Source of the DNA: Gnetum montanum
Taxonomy: Eukaryota > Streptophyta > Gnetopsida > Gnetales > Gnetaceae
Length of the DNA stretch: 64,000 bases
Assembly (NCBI GenBank): GCA_015680685.1
Contig: MNCI01004113.1
Location: forward strand, 1,481,795 to 1,545,794
Direction of reading: 5' to 3'
The notes beneath the pieces are model-generated. The model had not been told where the DNA came from, did not search any database, and saw only the letters and a list, made by a program, of their open reading frames with translations. A program made the position numbers and the translations under genes. This document shows, piece by piece, positions 36,701-47,757 of the stretch. Each line of letters opens with the position of its first letter. Positions within the stretch are counted from its first letter, which is position 1.

Positions 36701-37323
36701 GAAACAAAAAATTTTTGCGATAGTTTGGGGATCAAACACTCGTTTTTCTCCCCTTACTATCCTCAGAGCAATGGGCAAGCAGAAGCAACAAATAAGACGA
36801 TCGTTACAATACTTAAGAAAATGCTGACCCAAAGCAAAAGAAAATGGCACGAGCAATTAGTGTACGCATTATGGGCATACCGCACTACACACCGAACGTC
36901 AACAGGTAAAACACCATATAGTCTTGTTTACGGTTCAGAAGCTGTCTTACCTTTAGAATTACAGGTACCATCATTAAGGATCACACTCTCCGGACTCCTC
37001 GACGACGAGCAAAACAATAATCTACGTACCATTGACCTCGATTCGGCGGAAGAAGAACGCGTACGCGTGCTCGACCAGATCGAATGGTATCAAAAGCAAC
37101 AACGACAGCGACATCGGCATGACATCAATAAGCGCCCTATCCAAGAAGGCGACCTCGTGCTCAAAGCTGTTCGGGAACATTCAGACAAATTCCCAGCCAA
37201 CTAGGAAGGGCCTTACGTGGTCATCAAAGCATTTGATAATGGTGCATTCAAGCTAGCCGACATGGAAGGGAACGAGTTTGCCAATTCGACAAATCATTTG
37301 TACCTAAAACCATTCTACGTCTG
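33725..37323 (+). pseudogene. pol of element D: RT, RNase H, aRNase H, integrase (one frame, five stops)
   Basis: One frame with stops at 34424 (TGA), 34967 (TAG), 35459 (TAA), 36458 (TAG) and 37202 (TAG), and no frameshift. RT runs about 34250-34900, with MDGFSGYNQI and the catalytic YVDD at about 34707. RNase H spans about 35040-35460. A second, archaeal-type RNase H lies at about 35600-35960 (FDGAS, KYEGL, RGDSQL), diagnostic of the Tat clade. Integrase has its zinc-binding HHCC at about 36270-36415 and the D,D,E residues in DLIGP (about 36490), TDNGPQF (about 36675) and NGQAEA (about 36773). The frame ends near 37323. All domain residues look intact, but the stops would block a polyprotein. 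No protease is seen. Confidence 0.9.
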
Positions 37324-37339
37324 ACTACAAGCTCAAGTA

Positions 37340-37705
37340 CACCAAGTCCTAGAATTACGACTATAAACTGATATCACAGCTCGTCCTGGAATCATGATGG
37401 TAAACTGATACCATAGCTCGTCCTGGAATCATGACGGTAAACTGATACCACAGAACAGTCCTGGATTATGACTTAAAACTAATACCGCAATGTCCGCAAC
37501 GACGATAAACTAGCAGCCGTCTAGCACGACAGTAAGATGCCACCGTCCTAACCAATTGGGTCCGCTAAGACTATAAACTAGCTTGCCTCTCCATAGTCCG
37601 CTAAGACTAGAAACTAGCAATGTAACGTCCGTCACGACGCTAAACAAACAATGTCCAACGGGTTATGACATAAAACTAACCCATGATAGTCTGCCAAGAC
37701 TATAA
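37340..37705 (+). repeat. 3' tandem repeats of element D
   Basis: A 37-bp period is visible from 37365 (starts near 37365, 37402 and 37439, with CTGGAATCATGA). It then degenerates into GTCCGCAACGACGATAAACT-like units related to the 27-bp repeats at 28126. Such arrays downstream of pol are common in Tat elements. Confidence 0.8.
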
Positions 37706-38741
37706 ACTGGCAAGTTCACATCCGGCACATCACTCCGCTGTCATGCTCATTCATTAGCTTCACTGCATCGCTCGCCATCAATCGTCCTTATCAGTATTGT
37801 TGTCATCTAAACACAGTGTCTGCCTTCCTTCAGCATCTCTGCACCATTGGCCGCCATGTAAGTCTAAGCTCGTCTATTCGCTCATGGTTTTTTTCCTGTC
37901 TCCTTAGCGTTATGTTTGCAGGATGACACCTAGAAGTTTCGCACAAAGATGCGCTTCGCCGTAAGCAACAGGGTAAGACAATGTTCGCAGCATACCTGGC
38001 AGGACTAAATCAAACCATTCACTAGTACATCCCCATTCATCGACAAAATCTCTTATCCATTCGCCAACACATTTTACCCCGGCATCCCCTCAACACGCCC
38101 AGTACATCTAAAACACTGTACCACTGTAAAGCAGCTTCCACACGCAGCACAGCACCTACGCATGAGTACAAAAGCAGAGCAAAAGTTTACGATGCAAAAC
38201 AAAAAAAAAAGCGAGACTCCTGGCACTTCCCATATAAGCCCCAGGCGGGAAGGCAGTGGCCTCAAAACCAAGTACTCATGTCCAAAACGGTCAAGAAGCA
38301 TGGCTCTGGCTCTCCGCCAATAGGTCCCCCCTAAACATTAAACATGTACCCTGTTTCTCCAAAGCATGTAACACATCTCCCCGTGGCTTTGGCTCCGCCA
38401 ACAGGTTCTCTTACACACTAACCAAGAGCCTTGTTCCGCCAAAGGACATACCTTGCATGTCTGAACCCCGAGTCTGCTAAACAATGGCTATTAACAAGGA
38501 TTAGCATGCCGCACATCAGAGCATCCCCTTTCACCTGATTAATCCCCTGGACCAGTCATCAATCCCCGCAATCTTCCTGACCTCCCAGATACAAAATCCC
38601 CCTTTCCCGATCCCTTGTACTACTGAACACGGTGCGATGACGTCTTGTCGAGTGGCAGCGGGCAACGTCTTTATCAAGTTGCTTGTGGTGTTTTGCACTT
38701 CTTTGTCGACGCTTCTCGAGTCGATTCCTCCAAGCATCAAC
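37706..38741 (+). other. 3' untranslated region of element D
   Basis: No supported gene. Around 38300-38470 the phrase TTTGGCTCCGCCAACAGGTT and variants recur, suggesting degenerate repeats. Confidence 0.5.
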
Positions 38742-38756
38742 AAAGAGGGGCCAATG
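38742..38756 (+). promoter_or_regulatory. Polypurine tract of element D
   Basis: ACAAAGAGGGGCCAA sits directly before the TGAAACACC start of the 3' LTR. Confidence 0.7.
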
Positions 38757-39904
38757 AAACACCACAAAATTCGGAGCTTAGTACTTGCCCGACACCGAGC
38801 AAGTCCCTGGGACCCGCGAATGACGCCGACTGCATGAGTACATTGTGCCAACGTATACAACCAGCGTATACGCCCAAGTTCACATCTACAGCGTATACGC
38901 CCAGCGTATACACCTGACCCCTACAGCGTATACGCCTGACTCTACAACGTATACACCCGACACTCCAACGTATACGCCCAAGCACTGCCGATGCATACGC
39001 TCGACGACAAACCCTCCAATGACAGCATGAAGATAACACCGAAGAGTAAGGATTGAAGCAAGTGGACATCCTTCAGTGTATACGCCCAACGTATACGCCC
39101 AGCATCCTTCAGCGTATACGCTCAGCGTATACACCCAGCCCTCAGCATCTTCACCCACGTTCACGCACTCAGCACATCTAGCGTATACGCCGACCTGATA
39201 CGGCGTATATGCCCAGCGTATACGCCCAACACTTGTAATATTGTACATTTGTAAATTGTGCACCCGGTCAACGCGCCACGTGTCACCTAACCCGAGTCTA
39301 GCGTAACAACCTGTATAAAAACCCCCATTTTCCACTTCACACAGGCGGTTGGCAAAATCCCGGAGCATACGAGAGAACATTTACACTGTGCAAAAGAGCT
39401 GAAACCCTCCTACGCTGGGAAGCCCTGTACGCTGCAGATACAGTCTCTACGCTCCGCTCGCCCTGCAGACCAGCCGAGTCATCCCTGTATACGCCGGGGC
39501 TTTTTGTCCGCCTTGTGTTCCCACACGACTGCGTTAGACCGGTGCACTGTACTTTGACTCTGTAATACCATTGTTTACATCCACTGCATAAGTTCTTTTA
39601 CAGTCTTACGTCAATTTGGCTCACGCATTACTTACGCCTATTTACGCTCACGCTCTGTTTCTATCTGTTTTACGTTGTTTACGCTTAATTCACGCTTGCC
39701 ACAGTTTACGCATAACCCAACGTATACCATTTGGCGTACGCGCGGGGAAATCCTTGTCTAATCCGCGTGCGGACCACCCAAGGTACTCTGCCTTCGTGCA
39801 TTCCAACTCGCCCTCAGGCGAAGGCAGGGTCTTCTGTACTCGTCCTGCGATCTCGCAGCCTCTGTTTTCCTTCCAGCCGGAGATCGACGATTTCAGGCGG
39901 TACA
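38757..39904 (+). repeat. 3' LTR of element D
   Basis: Pairs with 22250-23439; 1,148 bp against 1,190. It carries the same palindrome array (about 38850-39230), G-box and TATA box. The 5' LTR has an extra CATCCGCCCTG-type duplication near 22640. Confidence 0.9.
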
Positions 39905-40580
39905 ACAGCTGTTCCTTGTTTCCTCATCCTAGGCTAGACAATAGAGAAACTCTGGCAGATTGATCACTCCAGAGATAGAATATTTTCCATGTGCCTGCAG
40001 TAGGAGTCCCAAAGTGAATGGATCTTTATTCGAGCAAACATTGTACTTGAACACAAGTTTGTGTACAACAATAAAGACGAGCTTTTTGGATAAACCTTGT
40101 AGCGCATGGAATAGGATTTTATTACTTGTTATTTACTATTTTCCTTTTCAACCCTTTCCTCCTAGTTAAGTGCCTTAGTACGACCACTTTGAGCACGTGC
40201 ATTACGCGTGGTGATCCCAACAACGATTAATGTTTGGTAGCCACAGTTGCATCGATTCAGGGTGTGTACGGTAAGTAGGAATGGATGCTGACGCTAGGTA
40301 ATTTAGACTTAGTTCATTAGTTAGAGTTAGTAATTAGTTTCTCAACCCTTCACCTTGTTAGCAATGGAGACAAAAACATAAAAGATTATAAAAATCATAT
40401 ACCTCAGACTTGCTTAACCATACATCGTGACAACTACAAGTAAGTTTGGGAAGACAACGAATGATTAACCCTAAGTGTTCCATGGGGCATGTAGGCATTT
40501 AGTCTGTGGAGTTCGATCGGATTGTGCGTGCTACGCTCGTATTCGTATGGTTGAGTGTAGGAGTACCTCGCCACTCATCA
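39905..40580 (+). repeat. Family C solo LTR, right part
   Basis: Continues 22116-22249. It matches the reverse complement of 62698-63650 over CTCTGGCAGATTGATCACTC, AGTAGGAGTCC and onward, and ends CCACTCATCA followed by the GAAAC target duplication. Confidence 0.8.
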
Positions 40581-40810
40581 GAAACTATCCCCAATGTTGT
40601 TACAATGAAACTATCTTGTCCTATGGTCAATGTTTCCGCCATTGAATTATGTAATTCACAGTTTTGCCTAATTATAAGTACATATGTAAGATATAAATAT
40701 AACAAAATTTGTATTGAAGATGAACATCAAACATCAATTAAGCAATAACAATAACAAAGTAAACCAAACTGTACGTCATGATTGTTAATAGCATCTTTTG
40801 AAATTTGCAG

Positions 40811-41901
40811 GGCACTTGTAGAAGTCAAGCCTTTATTTTGCTTGCCTATTCCAAAGAGAAATGACCTAGATGATGAAATTCAGGAGCATACAACCTTGTT
40901 TGCACAAATGGAGGTAGATGACGATAGGGTTTGCAGTGATAGTCAGATGACTTCTATCTATTACAAGAGTATAAACTTAAGGGGACGTCTATTTGCTTGT
41001 CTAGTCACAGTACCAATGAAGGCTCTGGATGAAACTGGGTATCAGAAATCTGATAGAATTACGACTGGTTCTTTGATTGACTATAAAATGAGAAAACAAA
41101 CACAGTACATCTGCTACATTGTAAGGGAGTCAATAACCGTTCTAAATAAGAATATCAGAAATGCCGATCTCCTTTGGAAGAACGTATTGGTAAGATGCTG
41201 CTTTTATTAATTTTAAGTAGAAGGAATTCGTTTTTTTTAAAAAAAACCTTTGTATTTCGTTTGATTAAATGGTTTGTTTAATGCATTTTGGCCATATCTC
41301 TAACATGCAGGTGTTTCGGGTATACTTTGCTGCAAATGCTCTGTGCCTATGGATACAATGCAATCAGCATTCAAGGAATCAGCGTTTTCTGAAGAAGACA
41401 TACCCACTGGATACTTTTACCTAGCTTTATTTCCATTTTTAGAAGTGGAATGGATGAACAAATGTCTGATCTTATTACCTGTGAACTTTTCGCATCAATT
41501 TTTGAATAAAAATGTAACCTATTTTCTTCTTATTCTCTTCATTATTTGTTTTAAAAAAAGTTCATTTTGTAAAGACCTGATGAACCTATCATTGGTCTTT
41601 AAAGTTGTTGGTGGTGAATGTTTCGATAAATTTTATACATTTCCCGTTTCTTAAACTGAGAATTCTGACTTGTAATTCGTTTTGTTATTTTGTTTCTTGG
41701 TTATCATGATCATTATAGCACAAAATGACAAAATGCAATCGAAACGGTAACACAAATTGTGCGTCCTCTGCAAAAATTGCCACAGTCCATTTATCTCCGG
41801 GCATGACTGCAACACATAATTGTGCGTGCTCTCTAAAAATTGCCACGTTCCATGTATCTGCAGAAGGGGACGCATGGCAGAACGTTCTGGGACACATCTG
41901 A
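40811..41901 (+). CDS. Possible exons of an unrecognised gene (intact or relic)
   Basis: After an acceptor-like TTTGCAG at 40804-40810, about 127 codons stay open (40811-41191), ending at a donor-like GTAAG, with the string VEVKPLFCLPIPKRNDLDDE. A second block follows an acceptor at about 41311 (VFRVYFAANALCLWIQC). A third, from about 41724, encodes a string including ATFHVSAEGDAWQNVLGHI and ends TGA at about 41901. The third block contains a roughly 69-bp imperfect tandem duplication (TTGTGCGT...AAAAATTGCCAC twice). I recognise no domain and could not build one consistent model, so it may be a decayed gene. Confidence 0.3.
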
Positions 41902-42859
41902 GATATAGCTAAAAGTAATGACCTAATTAGGATGGATTGCCTTCATTTATGTTCAAGTCTGTAATCTTTCAAATAGCTTAATGTATGTTTTGCCTTATTT
42001 TAAATTTGGAAATCAACAATTTTTGCATTACATCCAAACAGAAGTTCATTATTTTAGTTCAAGGCTTTAAGCAATTCTTTCTCATGAGGCTAAAATGATA
42101 ATTCTCATCAATTTTATCTTAGAAGTCGAATAACCTGTTTAGAAGAACTTTCTTGGCTTTTAAATTAATATGGTTTATACCTTATGAATTGTTATAAATT
42201 CTTAAAATATTATTCTCAAGGTAACACCAAATTGACGATATCATTGAGATATTAGTGTTTTTTGCATTAAATTAATTCTTAAAGTTTTCTGCAATAAATG
42301 CCTTAAAATTTTAGTTAGAGAGTAACCCATTTCACAAGATACCCAACAATAGTACTAAAGACATTTTAAAATATTCCAATGTGTTGTTCTTGGGAATCAA
42401 TTCATGATTATTACACAAAGGTCAAAGCATATTAATGAATTATTCAAGAAGTATGTATTGAATGGCAAGGATGAAATACTTTTTAAGTCCTATGCTAAAT
42501 GGGCATGATGTAGTAGTAGGCCTTGTTTATGAAAACTACATAATTATAAAAGAATAATCAACTACCTTTGAAAGGCATGTTTAGTTAACTAAATTTGTCA
42601 ATGTTAATATTGATATACATGTTGAATTTATTCTAAATTGTGAAAGACCATACATTTTAGGCTAAATAACTTAAGATTTAGAAAAAACTACAATGAAGTG
42701 AACCTGTAATATAAAATTAGGTGAAGTTGTGTAAAATCAAATATTTTTTAATATAAAATATCAAATCTTTAACATGTTGCATGGAATAGATTTGTATAAG
42801 CTGAGTGACAAATCATAAATGTGAGTATGATACATAATAAAAGGATTATCATCTGAAGC
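41902..42859. other. AT-rich non-coding sequence
   Basis: No gene, RNA or repeat boundary could be supported. Confidence 0.5.
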
Positions 42860-42985
42860 CATAGTGCTCATCTTGCTAAGCAGGGTTCTAGGAGGGTTAG
42901 AGGATAGGTAAAAGCCTAACCTCTTAAAGTGGTTACACCTAGGCTTGAACCAAGGTCTTTTGCTTCAGAAACAAGCACCTTACAT
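42860..42985 (-). repeat. SINE-like repeat, copy 3
   Basis: Minus strand: AAGGTGCTTGTTTC, then the B-box GGTTCAAGCC, GTAACCACTTTAAGAGG and GGCTTTTACC. Same order as copies 1, 2 and 4. Confidence 0.55.
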
Positions 42986-43014
42986 TATTGTCCAAAGTTT
43001 CAATGTTTATCTTG

Positions 43015-43130
43015 GTAAGATAAGGTCCTAGAAGGATAGTGGATGAGAGAAAGCCTAACCTCTCTTAAATAGCTCCACCCAAGTTCGAATCTAAGTTTTA
43101 CAACTTGAGAAACAAGCACCAAGATATTGA
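43015..43130 (-). repeat. SINE-like repeat, copy 4
   Basis: Minus strand: TTGGTGCTTGTTTCTCAAG, B-box-like GATTCGAACTTGGG, TATTTAAGAGAGGTTAGGC. It lies about 30 bp from copy 3 in the same orientation, like a tandem or double insertion. Confidence 0.55.
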
Positions 43131-43835
43131 TCACATATCTATAAAAAGCTTTAGCATTACCTCTTTGTAACGATAGAAATGAAGTTTGAGTATGACCATT
43201 TCAAATAAAAAGTTAAGATCATGCGTCGTATCTTTTCAAAAGATTCCATGTACAAGTTGAATAACAACCACCACAAATGATGAAGAAGATTCCGTGTACA
43301 AGTTGAATGACAACCACCACAAATGATGAAGTTTGAGTAAGACAATGTCAAATAAAAGGCTAAGATCATGCTTTTACCGGCCAATCATAATAAGAGGCTT
43401 CTTATTATGATCATTGCAATTAAAAAATTATGATTTTCAAGAATAATGGGGCAAAACAGCAACAACCATGATATTGATTTGAAAGCTATGAAATGCTTTT
43501 GAAAAGATTCCCTGGAAGATTGGGTATTTTGGAAATGAAAACATAGGCTTGGAGGTAACCCTTCTAAAGCTGAATCATGAACCTAGCTATCCAATTTCTT
43601 TAAGGAGAGCAACAGTACAAAACAATATGAACTGAACTGACAAAATCACAATATTAGATAGCTTTTATGGTTTTTGGAACTGTTACCCCAGATTTTTTTC
43701 CCGTGTGACGTTGAAATGACAATTGGCCTTACCCACAAGCCTCATATTTCTTATGCAGTACCATACCAATCTGGCTTCATGATCAAGCAGTCACTCATAT
43801 CTGCTACTAATTAGAGCGCTGCAGCAAAACAGAAG
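43131..43835. other. Upstream region of the dioxygenase gene
   Basis: Contains two short direct repeats of ATTCC(G/A)TGTACAAGTTGAAT with CAACCACCACAAATGATGAA (about 43242-43330). A CCAAT-type ACCAAT lies at about 43766. No convincing TATA box was seen. Confidence 0.4.
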
Positions 43836-45861
43836 ATGGATGAGAATGCAGTGTTTGAGTTCAAGCCATCCTATGATCCAGAGAAGATAATATCGATCCC
43901 AGTGGTCCAGGAACTAGCAAAAAGCATTCATGACGATGATGGTTCTGAGCTTTTACAAAGGTATATCCGAGATCCTGATCAGGTCAAGAATCCTTCTGCC
44001 AACGCTACTGCTTACACTGCCTCTTCTGATGCCGCCCTGCTACCCATAATTGACATGGAACACATCTTATCACAAGAAAACATGGATGCAAGACTTCAGG
44101 AAATGAAAAAACTACATGAAGCCTGCCAGGAATGGGGTTTCTTTCAGGTCAGATGAAAAATTAAATTACCTAGTTTGGACATTCGTATTACCGATTTTGC
44201 CCTTATGCATGTAGAAGTTTTATTTGAAGGATTAAACAATAGGAAATTAAGGACCTATTAAGATTCAAAATACTACAGTTAGTTTACAAGCTAAATACCA
44301 CAAAATTATGCAATTTTGCTTGTAATCTTCATCACATGATCTTCTAATAGAGGCTTTTTATTTGTGAAGGTGATCAACCATGGAGTACCTTATGATTATA
44401 TTGAAAAAACGAGAGCCAAATGCAGAGAATTTTTTCATCTTCCATTGAAAGAGAAGATGAAGTTCAGGCAGGTTAAGGGTTTAGAAGGATATGGGCAGTT
44501 AAATGTGGCACATGAAGATCAGCGGTTAGACTGGGGAGATCTCCTTTTTCTGGAAACTTTTCCCTTACATATTCGGCAGAAAGAACTGTGGCCTCAGAAT
44601 CCTCATGATTTCAGGTAGTCATACCATCATCATGTTGGTCGTCTTTCCAACTATTAGCTTTTTAGCTTTAAATTTTCTTCTTGTAAGACATCATTAAGGT
44701 CTTTGCTTATGTTTGAGTTTTTTTATTTTCACTTCGATCTTACAGTCATTGATACTCTGTATCATACAATGAAATGTTGCAGTAAGACATTGATTGACTT
44801 TGTAACAAGTACAGAGAAACTTGCAGCAACAATGATGAGACTGAGTGAAGAAAATTTGGGTGTGGAGTCTGGAACTTTTACGGAGTATTGCAAAACATGG
44901 AATGGAACCACAAGGCTGAACTATTATCCACCATGTCCTAAACCTGATCAAGTTTTGGCACAGTCTCCTCACTGTGACACCACTTGCTTTACAGTACTAT
45001 TGCAGGATGAGAAAATACCAGGTCTTCAGATAAGAAAGGATGGTCATGATCAGTGGATTTCGGTTCCACCCATCCCTGATGCTCTTGTGGTGATTTTAGG
45101 GGACTTTATGGAGGTAAGATAGTCACCTACTCATTTAATTACATGTTTAATTTTGTTGTTAAATATGTGACCTAAATGTTGATATTCAAACATAATCAGT
45201 GTGAAGATTTAGTTACTATTAAGATAAAGGCAATGATATTTTCTTTTATGCAAACAAAAGGCATAAGTAAAATCTAGTTTGTCATTTGTAGAGAGAATCC
45301 TGACATGTGATCTTTATGTTATACAATATAAGAATTCTTCTCATATTTCCTAGAGTTAAACAGGAAAAAAGTCTTAACCTTTGAGGTAACTTCAACTCGC
45401 TTTTACTTGGACCCATCTCCATTTTCATTTCCATGCATTGTCTTGATGGAATTTGCTCTTCCATTGTTGCTTGTTTATAGGATTTGAACATTATTCTTGT
45501 TCCTTCTCTGATAATGGTGTAGATCTTAGTAAAACTATAAAGATATATCTTCAAGCTAATTTGAAAGAGCTAAAAGAAGTATTTAATATGATTGCTTTGG
45601 ATTATGTGACAGCTTATAACTAACGGTAAATATAAAAGCGTTGAGCACAGAGTTATTCCCAATGAAAAACATGAAAGAATATCGGTGGTAGCATTCTACT
45701 ATCCTGAACCAGAAGCTGGGCCTGCTCCGGAGCTGGTGGATCCCATGGTCTCCACCATTTATAAGAAGATCAACTGTATTGATTACTTCAAAATAGTCAC
45801 CTCCAAACCTTTGCAAGGAAAACAGTTCTTTTCAGATTATCTGACAAGTAATAACAAATGA
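43836..45861 (+). CDS. 2-oxoglutarate-Fe(II) dioxygenase, SRG1/codeine-O-demethylase-like
   Basis: Four exons (43836-44147, 44370-44614, 44783-45113, 45613-45861) with GT-AG introns and matching phases give 378 residues, normal for this family. The DIOX_N domain starts at LPIIDMEHIL and includes EWGFFQVINHGV across intron 1. The catalytic domain has NYYPPCPKPD (232-241), iron ligands His249, Asp251 and His308, and the 2-oxoglutarate-binding Arg318-x-Ser320. These enzymes are soluble and hydroxylate, desaturate or demethylate small molecules, often in specialised metabolism; the substrate cannot be read from sequence. The motif reads HCD followed by TTCF, whereas HSD or HTD with ATGL is usual. 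No frameshift or stop is present, so it is probably functional. It is related to, but not diagnostic of, flavonoid or gibberellin oxidases. Confidence 0.93.
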
Positions 45862-47757
45862 AAATTGTAGATCCTTGTTATTTAATGTTTTGGTTATCTG
45901 ACAGTGTGTTACTTTATGAACGCCTATGTACACAGTAAGATCCTTATGACACTGCTGCATGCATGGTTTTTTCTTTCTCATATGAATGCATCATTATGTA
46001 AGGAGTTGTCACTATTTGAGTTTATGTTAATGGTAAAAGGATGATAATCCTCCGTATTACTGTTCCATTTTTTCACTGTTGACCATTATCTGGAATTGAT
46101 TAAACTGAAATACTTTAGTTTTGTTATTGTATATGAAAACCTTAAACGCAGAGTGCCAAGATATAGGTTTTAACCATTTCCAATTTCTTTCTTATAAGAT
46201 ATGCATAAGCCACTTATAAGATATGCATAAGCCAGGTAAGTTAAAGGTTAAACTCTTCCCTATAAGATATACGAATATATACATGAGGTAGATAAGTTAA
46301 AGTTAAACTCTTCCCTAAGAAGTTAGGTCTAGTTGATTTTACTGCAATGAAATAAAAATTGAATTTTTATTTTCTTTCTGGTTGATTCTAGAACAATGAA
46401 ATTAAAACTGAATTTTTATTTTCTTTTATTAAGACCTACTTTCACAAGATCAATTTTGACATTTATTTTATAAATTTCTTAATTCATAATTCAAAGAAAT
46501 GATTTTTTAAAAACAATTCCATAATTCACTGATAATATTTGTGCATGGGCTGTTTCAAAATTATTTTTAAAGAATTTTTAAAATCTTTCAAATAAATGTC
46601 TTTAACAGAATTTTTTTTATTTATTAAACAACTTTCAAAATTCCTTTGACGGGATGCCTGAAGGAATGAAAGCTAAGTTAATTAACCAAAACTCTTCTTA
46701 TTGAACTAAGTTTATAGATAATATGTATAAATAACTGCGACACGAAATCCAACATATTTAGTTTATAATGATACGCTCAAAGTAATTCCAGTGGACCTTT
46801 AAGCCCCAGGCAAATTCATGAAGTTCAAAAAGATTAAAGTAATTTTCATAACTATGTGCTCAAATTTTTGACCAACAAAATAATGAAAAGATAATCAATC
46901 ATTCTCATTACAGAAAATACTGTATACATATACATGCACAACACTGCATGCAATGTGGCACATAAGTGTTCGTAGTTTTGATATTCCACACCAAGAAAAA
47001 CAAAAGTGTATTCAAGCGATGAAACCCAAGAAAGGAAATCTAAAACTGCAAATTATTTTCTTTTATGTGCAACCACTCGTGTGACCCTGTAAAAATGATT
47101 TGGCAGTTCAGACCCAGCCATCGGAAAACACAATAGTAAGGCGGTAGTTTCATAAGAAAAAAATATTAAATGAAAGTTTCAAACTACTTTGATACGAGAC
47201 TTATTTACTCTGAAATGTCATCAACCAAACCATCAATGATGCTTTTGGAATCGAACTCACTCCACTTACTACGCCTACAGGAATTACAAAAAACCAAGCC
47301 CAGCATTTGAAGAAATGATTTCTCGAGGCAATGACAAAACTGTACCTGTTCTAAACATGCAATCATTAATTATTCCTGAAAAGTACACTGCCACTACTAA
47401 CAGCAATTTATTTTGGCACTATTGCGGTAACAATACGATAAAACCTTTCCCATTCCCCAAACGTAAATGAAAACCCACTATTTCTGTTGTTCTTAATAGA
47501 AAAAGCATATACATCAAAATGCCGAAAGATTTTGGGAAACAAACTAAAATGAGTCTCCATTCAAGCTCCTCAGCCTCTATATATTCCATCAAAAATAGTC
47601 CATCGAAAAAACAACCAAACATTAGGATACACATCATCTATCATCATCGTTGATGCAGGCGTCTCCACATTCCCAAGTATATTCACAAGGAGCAGCAACA
47701 GCAGCAGCAAAAAGGATTCACAACATCTTTACAACACAAACATGGGATCTGGCATTA
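45862..47757. other. Intergenic sequence between two convergent genes
   Basis: The left part would hold the 3' UTR of the dioxygenase and the right part that of the F-box gene. A 22-bp direct duplication containing TATAAGATATGCATAAGCCA lies at about 46192-46235, and a second local duplication (CTGAATTTTTATTTTCTTT) at about 46350-46430. No other gene was recognised. Confidence 0.5.

Larger units (their letters stand above)
22250..39904 (+). mobile_element. Ty3/gypsy element D (Tat type, 17.7 kb) with an antisense gene
   Basis: Paired LTRs (22250-23439 and 38757-39904), a GGCGCTAGAAGGAGG primer-binding site and a purine tract define the element. Sense order: leader of TTACGCTG repeats, gag frame, gap, 27-bp repeats, [antisense gene], further repeats, pol with RT, RNase H, a second archaeal-type RNase H and integrase, then 3' tandem repeats. 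Two RNase H domains and 3' tandem repeats are hallmarks of the Tat clade. No protease is visible and may lie in the gap at 27512-27781. No matching target duplication is seen (GTAGT on the left, ACAGC on the right). The insertion target was the family C solo LTR. Confidence 0.9.

Noticed and set aside
40506-40748. Plus-strand ORF of 80 codons at the right edge of the solo LTR
   Set aside because: It runs from LTR sequence across the junction duplication into host DNA, so the frame was created by the insertion history.
41312-41420. Possible NMD3-like cysteine motif (LCCKCSVPM)
   Set aside because: The likeness to the NMD3 N-terminus ends after nine residues and the second CxxC pair is absent, so it is probably coincidence.
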